Source: Psettodes erumei
Lineage: Eukaryota > Chordata > Actinopteri > Pleuronectiformes > Psettodidae
Reading direction: 5' to 3'
Assembly (NCBI GenBank): GCA_016785225.1
Contig: JAFBJZ010000639.1
Location: forward strand, 496,001 to 560,000
DNA: 64,000 nucleotides
Shown one piece after another: positions 57,010 through 64,000 of the stretch. The notes beneath the pieces were generated by a model. It searched no databases, was not told the origin of the DNA, and saw nothing but the letters and a program-made list of their open reading frames with translations. Numbering within the stretch: position 1 is the first letter of the stretch; every line of letters begins with the position of its first letter. Position numbers and translations under genes: made by a program.

Positions 57010-57420
57010 TCATGAGAAAGGAAGAGAAGGAATGAGGTGGGGAGGGGGCAGAGTGAGCGCAGTGAGGTGAAGGCGAAAGAAAGAAACGGATGATGTGAAA
57101 GATCGTGAGCAAGAGGGGAAAGAACAAAGGAGTGCGGGAGAAGGGAAAGGACAGAGGCCAACTCATCTGAAGAATAAGGGAGGGGGGAGGAGGGAGGAAG
57201 ATGGATAGAGTGGGAGTAAGAGCGATAGAGAGACATGGCTCATCTGCTTCTGCTTCCTGGCTGCTGCGAGATTGCAGGATTTCCTAGATCAGCCAACTGT
57301 GGAAGTGAATTTTTCCCCTGCTTGTCTCGTCTCCCTTCACTCCCTCTCATCCTCCGCCTCTCTCGTGCCCTCCTCCCTCTCTCCCTCATCTTCTCCATCC
57401 CTCCCGTCTTTTCCCTGTCA
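57010..57420. repeat. Purine tract then pyrimidine tract (strand switch)
   Basis: A/G-rich plus strand at 57010-57235, about 70 bp of mixed sequence, then C/T-rich at 57310-57420. The Ser/Leu/Pro- and Arg/Glu-rich frames here are compositional artefacts. Confidence 0.7.
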
Positions 57421-58298
57421 CTGAGCAATGGATTAAATTCCTACTTTGCAATGCTATTGTGATATCAGATTATACTCCCTTATCCTCTATCTGTCTTTTT
57501 ATACCTATATGTGTCTCCACTGTCACAATATCACCTGTTTTCTCATAATTAAATCCCATTGGGAATCAAAATATAGTAATAAGATTGATACATTGAAGGC
57601 TTAGTTGTATCTGCGTTTGTTGTATGCATTGTATTTAAGTATATAAAGCTGGGTCAACTATGACCTCTAGTGTGCAATAAATAATAAGTATAATAAAAAA
57701 CATACCTATTTTTGAAAGGCCTGGATTGACTTTAGCCAACTAAAAACTTTGAGATAGAATTATCACATTCACAGGTTCATAAGTTTTTGACATGGAGCAT
57801 TTTTCTCATTTAATGTTTGGTGGCATATGAGTGTTGTGATGTTGGTTCATTGGGGAAATTGGATATGCAAGTTTTCTGAAAGATGCTCACTATATAGCAA
57901 GGCAACCTGGGAAATAAAACACAGCTCATACCAAAACAACAATAGTTTTGAAATGTGGATTTTCCATATGTCTGGGACAAGAACTTCTCATTGCTAGGTA
58001 TTACATGTTTTTGCATTCCTAACCTCTGCACCACTCAGCTTGAAATCCATCAGCAAATCTCCATTAACCTCTGATATAAAAAATCTCTCCAAAACCTTTT
58101 TCCTCTGAGAGTGAGTGCTTCAGACAGGGATGGAAATAAGTGTCTCTGTGAATGTTGCAGTAGCCTGTGCAAAAAACTGCCTGTAAATTAATGCAAGTTG
58201 TACTGTACCTTTGGGGAAAGTAGTTTTGTGGAGCAGGAGGTCACAGCTCAGCACCCAAGGATGTACAGTCACTGCAGTTAACCTGAATTACCAAGGGT
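57421..58298. other. Gene-free stretch
   Basis: AT-rich unique sequence, no feature recognised. Confidence 0.5.
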
Positions 58299-58470
58299 AA
58301 TGGGAGGAGTAATACCCAGTATGCATGGAACCTAGAGCACCCAGACAAAACTTGAGCATGGAGAAAATGTTTAACCCCCATAAGGAAAGCCCCCTTTCAC
58401 ATTTGATCCTTGGACTGTCTTGCTTGCAGGTGACAATGCTAATTCACCATTGTGCAGCATCATGCTGCCC
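58299..58470 (-). mobile_element. Decayed dispersed repeat, widespread fish family with tRNA-like head
   Basis: On the plus strand the words run TGGGAGGAG, CCTAGAGCACCCAGACAAAA, GCATGGAGAAAATGTTTAA, AGGAAAGCCCCC, TTGATCCTTGGACTGTCTTGC, GGTGACAATGCTAATTCACCATTGTGCAGC. These line up in order with a repeat I know from many fish genomes (gagcacccggagaaaa, ggggagaacatgcaaac, agaaaggcccc, ggaccttcttgctg, gcgacagtgctaaccac). The parent is read on the minus strand. The internal copy is truncated and diverged; the class name was not verified. Confidence 0.72.
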
Positions 58471-58789
58471 AGCCACCTAATAGGGCTATACATACAGTAG
58501 ATCAGAAAAAGAAAATACAGATCACTTCAAATTTCATGGAAAAAAAACTGCTTATCTGTGCTTATAAAAATGTAATAGCAAGTACTCAAAGGGCCTCCTG
58601 AGTAAAGCTATAAGCTACTGAAATGTGGTTTGTCTCAGCCATTTCATATCTGGCAAGCTCTCAAATCTCAGAACCAACTTCCCATCTAGATTACAGTTTG
58701 CCTGCCTGCCCCCATCCATCTCTCTCTCTTCCTCTGGACGGATGGACACCAGATTAGGTTGGCTCCACTGCAGTATGTTAAACCCCATC
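58471..58789. other. Gene-free stretch
   Basis: Unique sequence with a short TCTC run near 58718. Confidence 0.45.
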
Positions 58790-58980
58790 CTGCGCTAAGT
58801 GACCTATGATTAATTGCACATTATTAACTTAACTGAGATTGTTCTCAAGATACGTAGGCGCCGATAATGTCTGATTCCTCTTTAATAGGCCACTTCTGAC
58901 AGTATTCATAATGTGCCATTTGCCCTGATCCCTCCCTAATGTATTCCCGCTTTGTGAAAATTTCGCTAATTTAGGGGTGG
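58790..58980. promoter_or_regulatory. Candidate regulatory island
   Basis: GACCTATGATTAATTGCAC, TTATTAACTTAAC, GATACGTAGGCGCCGATAATG, CTTTAATAGGCC, TTCATAATGTGCC and TTCGCTAATTTAGG follow one another without simple repeats. GATTAATTG and several TAAT cores surround a CpG-containing centre. Strong enhancer texture; unverified. Confidence 0.38.
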
Positions 58981-59754
58981 GGGGAAATGGGCCAAAGGGA
59001 ACAGCAGATCAGGAATGAGATGATTCTCCTGTCAGTTAGTTGGGAACAAGGCACAGGCAGATGCCTTTGGGGATGGAGGCAAAAAAAAACAAAGTTTGTT
59101 CATGTGTGAAATCCCCATTCTGGCCCTTTTCAAGAAGAAGATAGACAGAGCTCAGACACTCTTGATTTATGATATACAGTCTTGTCAGCTTTTTTGGTTA
59201 CTCTTTATATATGGATTACTGCTGGTATTCAATTTCCCTGTTGTGCATAGTTTATTTTTCTGAGAAGGGGCTTTTATGCTGTTAATGACTTTGGGTGATA
59301 CTCACACATGCATCTCTGATGTGGAACAGGTGGGAGCAGATGTTGTATCTTAAAGGGAATAAATCTTGCATACTCTTAATTAAAATCACAATTGATTTCA
59401 TAAATAAATTTCCCTTTAAGTATCATGCATGCTAATCATATGAGTTCAGCTGAGGGTGTGTACCAGTAAGGTGATGTGTAATGGATGTTATTCACTTCAT
59501 TTTGAACCAGCAATATTTGTAGAGCTTTGTATGTTTCTCACTCCCTTGTCTTTACACTCTCCTGTCATCTAACCATAACCACTTACACAATATCTCTAAT
59601 CTTAGCCCACCACTGTCAGACACACCACACTCCACTACAACACTGCAGCTAACCACCTTCGTTTGTTAATCTTCCCCTTCTTCCTCATCTGTTGTGGTCA
59701 TAAACCCATACACTCTGTAACTCCAAATCAAGTGTCAACATAAGACTGAGCCCC

Positions 59755-59756
<2 letters not shown>
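58981..59756. other. Gene-free stretch
   Basis: Unique AT-rich sequence. TTAATTAAAATCACAATTGATTTC near 59377-59400 is a further homeodomain-core patch, too short to call. Confidence 0.5.

Positions 59757-59796
<40 letters not shown>
59757..59796. repeat. (CA)n microsatellite
   Basis: A C7 run leads into about 38 bp of pure CA. Confidence 0.97.
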
Positions 59797-59797
<1 letters not shown>

Positions 59798-59877
59798 TTG
59801 CTTTCCCATCTGTGCACCAGTACCTCACTAATCCCACTTCTTTCTTTGTCAGGTGTGTTTCAGTTTGTGAGATTTTT

Positions 59878-59933
59878 GGTGTGTGTGTGTGTATATATAT
59901 ATGTATATATGTGTGTGTGTGTGTGTGTGTGTT
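59878..59933. repeat. Compound (GT)n(TA)n(GT)n microsatellite
   Basis: GT, then TATATATATATG-type TA, then GT again. It lies 81 bp from the CA tract in inverted sense. Confidence 0.95.
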
Positions 59934-60354
59934 GTGAGAAGCTGCAGGGTTTATCTTCTGTCTCTGTGTTATGTGGCACAAACAAAGGCAACGTCCATGT
60001 GGCCCCAGCCGCTGCTGCAGCATGACTGTGAACACTGTGCCACTACAAAGGGAACACCCTTGCCCTGCCTGTTTGTGTAAATCGCACTCCTTTACCAATT
60101 AACACCGGAGAAGCTCGCAACTTGTGTGCCGTCTGCTCTGGTGTTTACCAGTAGAAAGAGACAGAGTCAGAGAGAGAGAGAGAAAGAGAGGGAAAACATA
60201 TTGCTTAGTCGTATAGCAACTGTGGTACAATATGCCAGCATTGACGTTTATGACTGTTTAGATAGCCATAACCACAGCAGGCGGTGATGGTAATAATGCT
60301 GTGTTGACATTATCCCAGGTGGGAATATGTCAGCATTGTGTTGCCTCCCCCTAA
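59934..60354. other. Gene-free stretch
   Basis: Unique sequence with a GA-rich patch at 60160-60192. The 137-codon minus frame running through both neighbouring microsatellites (59685-60098) is an artefact. Confidence 0.5.
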
Positions 60355-60480
60355 TTGCCACTTCTATTGTTGTGTAATTAATGCTTAATTAGGAAGCTTG
60401 CTTCAATCAGCGCTGGGGTCGTTAAGAGAGGTGTTGCACACGCTATAAACAAATGTTACCTTTATGAATGCAAATCGAGC
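60355..60480. promoter_or_regulatory. Candidate regulatory island with TAATTAATGCTTAATTAGG and an octamer
   Basis: GTGTAATTAATGC and CTTAATTAGG give two TAATTA cores within 20 bp (about 60376-60393). GCTTCAATCAGCGC and an ATGCAAAT octamer at 60468-60475 follow. Inferred homeodomain/POU enhancer. Confidence 0.36.
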
Positions 60481-60760
60481 CGCTATTTTTTTCCCGGCGC
60501 CCTGTTTTTGTCCTCGTGCCACCAGGCATGAGGAGCGAGCATACAGAGGCATCCATCTTGAGCTGGATGTGGGTGCTAAAGGGTTGAATGGAAACAAGAT
60601 TCCTCTCGTGCTGCTTTGCACGGCTGCTGAGTTGCTATTTTTTCTTTGTCTCTCTTTTTTTTCGTTCCATGCAGCTCCGACATGGTTTATTATGTGCTCT
60701 GGATTGTTATTTGGAGATGGATCCCCCATGCCACTGTACTTTAACACTCTAACCTATGAA

Positions 60761-60817
60761 GGGAGGGTGGGAGGGGCTAGGAGGGTTGCTATTGGGGTGG
60801 GATTGGGGGGTTGGGGG
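60761..60817 (+). other. Two adjacent G-quadruplex-capable runs
   Basis: 60761-60776 reads GGG-A-GGG-T-GGG-A-GGGG and 60794-60817 reads GGGG-T-GGG-ATT-GGGGGG-TT-GGGGG. Both satisfy the standard G3+N1-7 pattern. A GT microsatellite follows 22 bp later. Confidence 0.75.
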
Positions 60818-60838
60818 TACAGTCATTGAAGAAAGGGT

Positions 60839-60876
<38 letters not shown>
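60839..60876. repeat. (GT)n microsatellite
   Basis: About 36 bp of GT with one early C interruption. Confidence 0.96.
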
Positions 60877-60878
<2 letters not shown>

Positions 60879-60999
60879 GGGGGGTGAAGCATAGCTGGGG
60901 GAGGAGAAGCAGGGAGAAGAGAGAGCATGCAGCACGCAGCTGGAAGAGGCAGAGATGAGCGGGGCGTGAAATTGGCACTGCACCGTCCACCAACCAGAG

Positions 61000-61012
61000 C
61001 CCCCCCCCCCCC
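61000..61012. repeat. Poly(C)13 homopolymer
   Basis: Thirteen consecutive C. Confidence 0.92.
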
Positions 61013-61774
61013 GATCTTAACCTATCATCCATTTGCCTGCCCCCTCCACTCTGTTTCACCAAGAAAGGGACCGTGTCTGCACTGGCTATTGCACTACAGT
61101 GTGTCTGTTGTGTTTTGTTGTGTTTCTGTACCCCAGTAAGCTATGGTATGTGCAACACTGGTCCAGTTCGCCATGCCCAAGTGAAGCATTCTCCCGCGTC
61201 CACCCCTTATATATATCTATTCATTAATGCACACACCCACACAAGCAAGCACACTTCACCCCACCCTCTCTGCTCGTCCTGTGGAGTGGTCATAACTCAC
61301 CTTAATTGTATTTGGTAGGTGGTGCTCAGACGTAGAGTGCATGGTGAAATGTAGCTGAGACCATAAGAGAGCAGTAATGGGAGTGAGGGCAAGGTACTGG
61401 AGGGAGGGAAATGATCGACCTATTGGCCTCTGAAAACACACATTGCGCCTTTAGGTTGGACACACACACTCTCACATACACATGCTCATCCCCAACAAGC
61501 CTGAAAACACATGAATATACACTAACTCAGACATTAAAGGTGGAACACACACAAAAGCACTTTCTCTCAAACACACATGCTGCATATAGAGCACCTGCCC
61601 ATTTTATGTGCATGTCCTAGTTGATCAGGAATGCACTTGTGCGTGCAGGAGGTATTGTACCCATTTTACTTTATCCAACCTTAACCTGGGCTGTTTGTGT
61701 ATGCTGGGGACCTTGAGATGTCCCAGTCAGGACTATATGGAATTCTATGTGCACAATGACTATTCAAAAAAAAT
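61013..61774. other. Gene-free stretch
   Basis: Unique sequence with scattered short CA runs (61228-61250, 61460-61485). No exon recognised. Confidence 0.5.
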
Positions 61775-61808
61775 GCACGCACACACACACACACGCACAC
61801 ACACACAC
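61775..61808. repeat. (CA)n microsatellite
   Basis: About 34 bp of CA with G interruptions, preceded by an A8 run. Confidence 0.94.
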
Positions 61809-63229
61809 TTTCTCCTCCTGGACTGCCTTGTTAATCAGTGTCATAGTAAATCAGAGGTCTGGGGTGCGACGGTGGGGAGCATAATAAGATCATCTGGTCA
61901 GTGAGAAGCTCTTCTCTGCTGCTGTGTTGACTGGTTTCAGGTAATTAAAGCAGCAGCCACAACTGTGCTGTCCAGTCCCCTGCGAGTCCTCAGTTGTCAC
62001 TCCATTAGCAACTAACCTGGACAACCTGCATTCAGCTTGGCACACACCAGAGAAAGCCAGTATGATGCTAATCAACCGTGCTGGGAGTCTATTGGATGAA
62101 CTAATATGTGGTATTTATCTGAACATGTCCAAGGGAGAAGAATAAAAAGGGATGGTGGACAACTAGAACTCTCATCATGAATCAGATGAGAGTAGATCAT
62201 GAAAGAAAATGCAAAGAACCCAATACCCAAACTGTCAATCATATTACACTGTTTATTGCCATAAACAGATCGTATGTTATATGCACACTGTTATTTGTTC
62301 AGTATATCACAAAGGGAGCAATTGGGGAATTAATTGGTTTAACATTAAACCTGCCATAATCAGATATTTTTGTACTTTTATTTTTACAGATAGTTTCGAT
62401 GTGTGGTACATTTATAAGTTTTATTGTCTTATAAACCTAGTTTAATGGTGTTTATCAGGAGCCTAAACAAAGCTTAAGCACAACGAGTTGTGGACTTGAA
62501 ACATGTATAATATTATAGTATGATGATGTTGTTCTTGATAACTAGGCATTATGATAGCTATAATGTGTCAATAAGATGATAATGTGTCAGGGTTGTGTAT
62601 TTGCTTGTTTTGGAGTTTCGCACCTCATTTACATTTTCTCTGCACATTCCCTCAGTTTAGCCTTATGGCAAGTATCAGTGAATTGTTTGGCCTTCTGGAC
62701 TGTACCTCTACTGTTTTGGTTCATCATAATACTGTTTTCAGCTCCAGCAAGTAGCTGTTTTCAGGGGAAAAGCTCTAAAGACCCACGCTGCATTACCTTC
62801 CCATCACCAAGTGGCAGACGGAAACAGCTAGCAACTCGATTAAGCAAAGGAACTTATGCCACCTCAAAGGTTTTGAAAACCTGAACATACCATTTATGTT
62901 CTATATATGTATATATGTCTAGCTTCTGATGACTCTGTACATCATGTGTATACAGTTTAAAGGACATAGTGTCAATCCACCCCTCTCCATGGGGTGGGGG
63001 GTGGGGGCCGGACAGTGTTTATGTTTAGTGTGCTTCCATATAATAAGGAGAAACCAATTGACTTTCCACTGCAGCATTCAGCAGTCAAGAAGAAAAAGAA
63101 CCAAACCTCTCTATTGTTATTTCGTCCTGCTCCTCTTTCATCCCACCCTCGATGGTCAAAAGAAGTAATTCCAGCCAGGTCCAACTAAACACCTTCAATT
63201 TGCTTTTGCTGCACCCATCCCTGCCCTCC
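61809..63229. other. Gene-free stretch with one weak exon-like segment
   Basis: Unique AT-rich sequence. At 62742 or 62764 a TTTTCAG acceptor-like sequence precedes an open segment ending in TGA at 62882-62884 (residues ...DPRCITFPSPSGRRKQLATRL...). I do not recognise this, and splice evidence alone is weak. Confidence 0.45.
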
Positions 63230-63360
63230 CTCCTCCTCCTCCTTTCCTCTCCTCTCTCCAGTGCCTCCCCCTCCCTCCCTCCCTTTGCATGTCTCATTCT
63301 CTCCATCTATCTCTCTGTCTCTCCCTCTCTCTCTCTTTTCTTTCTCTCTCCCTCTCTCCT
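63230..63360. repeat. Pyrimidine-rich (CT/CCT) tract
   Basis: About 130 bp dominated by C/T with several CTCTCT runs. The Ser/Leu/Pro frames are artefacts. Confidence 0.85.
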
Positions 63361-63449
63361 GGTGCAAGGTGATGGAGGCGTGTGTGTGTGGGTCTCCAAG
63401 AGCACGCCTCAGGGATTATACAGCCTGCTTGCATGAAAGATTCATGATG

Positions 63450-63485
63450 CTGTGTGTGTGTGTGTGTGTGAGTGTGTGTGTGTGT
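63450..63485. repeat. (TG)n microsatellite with an AG step
   Basis: About 35 bp of TG broken once. Confidence 0.95.
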
Positions 63486-64000
63486 CGCTCACGCTCACTG
63501 ACTGGAAAAAGGGAACAGGGAGAGACAGAGAAAAAAGGAAAGGGGTGGGGGGATGGAGGGTACAGAGTGTGAGACAAATTGACGGTACACAGCAGAGCTA
63601 ACTCTCCAGGTTCCGATTATACCACTGGCTTCTTTGCACACACTTTCAGACGCCATCTTGGTCAGGCCTGCCTTACTGAGAAAATTAATCTCCAAATTTG
63701 TGGATTGTGATTTTTTTTTCAGTTATACTGAAGCTCAAAACAAGTTGATATTTTGGAGATATATGGCAGAGGTCCTCAGAATCCAGGATGGACCCATGGG
63801 AAACCCACCCAAACCTGAGGTGCATAAATGAGTTTTCAAAAGAGAGAGATCATATCCAAAGGTTACAAGGGCCGTGAGAGCAAATCAGACTAAATCTAAA
63901 ATTCAGTTGACCTGAACAGAACCTAAGGGAAAGACAGCATTGACAGGGTAGCTATTGTTAAAAAAAGAGCAACACTCATATAATAATACTTTAACAATGA
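63486..64000. other. Gene-free right edge
   Basis: A/G-rich 63505-63560, then unique sequence. A T9-CAG acceptor-like site ends at 63722 and precedes an open frame to a TGA after PEVHK at about 63831. No donor or homology is recognised, so it is not called as an exon. Confidence 0.45.

Noticed and set aside
59685..60098. 137-codon minus frame
   Set aside because: Mostly the translation of two CA/GT microsatellites.
1..64000. CRISPR arrays, operons, phage or plasmid modules
   Set aside because: No spaced direct repeats of CRISPR type, no ribosome-binding-site-led gene runs and no dense coding. The sequence is vertebrate-like throughout.

Overview
This window looks like non-coding nuclear DNA from a ray-finned (teleost) fish. 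Three things point there: very dense (CA)n/(GT)n and (GA)n microsatellites; decayed tRNA-derived SINEs with fish-type bodies; and fragments of dispersed repeats I recognise from teleost genomes, including one end of a Tc1/mariner-like DNA transposon. All family assignments are from memory and were not searched. No bacterial, viral or organellar gene organisation is visible. Open frames are short, full of low-complexity translations of simple repeats, and resemble no protein I know. No complete protein-coding gene, tRNA gene, rRNA gene or CRISPR array can be supported. The window reads as a gene desert or part of a very large intron.

Layout. At the left edge, 1-1935 is AT-rich with poly(A)-signal hexamers and may be the 3' end of a plus-strand transcription unit. 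From about 5.5 kb to 61 kb, repeat-free islands of roughly 80-350 bp, rich in homeodomain-type TAATTA/ATTA cores, octamers (ATGCAAAT) and other transcription-factor-like sites, alternate with microsatellites and long purine/pyrimidine tracts. This is the usual texture of regulatory deserts beside vertebrate developmental genes, but conservation cannot be tested here. The best islands are near 5.5-6.1, 10.9, 17.2, 20.0, 20.9, 24.1-24.4, 26.2, 28.0, 30.25, 36.1, 37.4, 47.2, 50.5, 55.1, 56.35, 58.9 and 60.4 kb.

The only candidate protein-coding segment I would defend is a possible 83-bp cysteine-rich exon at 11894-11976 (plus strand), with an acceptable acceptor, a strong GAG/GTGAGG donor and 27 open codons. 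Two weaker exon-like segments lie at 62764-62884 and 63723-63831.

The clearest structures seen directly are: a perfect 13-bp inverted repeat carrying two octamer sites (20911-20956); a perfect 14-bp-arm hairpin (3353-3394); an 8-bp-arm hairpin inside an island (26161-26181); a symmetric RFX-type X-box (10953-10966); a palindromic TAAT-N3-ATTA site (47166-47176); a diverged tandem duplication of about 160 bp (16240-16565); an 87-bp pure GT tract (56094-56180); and several G-quadruplex-capable runs. I did not find evidence of a new multi-gene system. The interest here is regulatory and structural.
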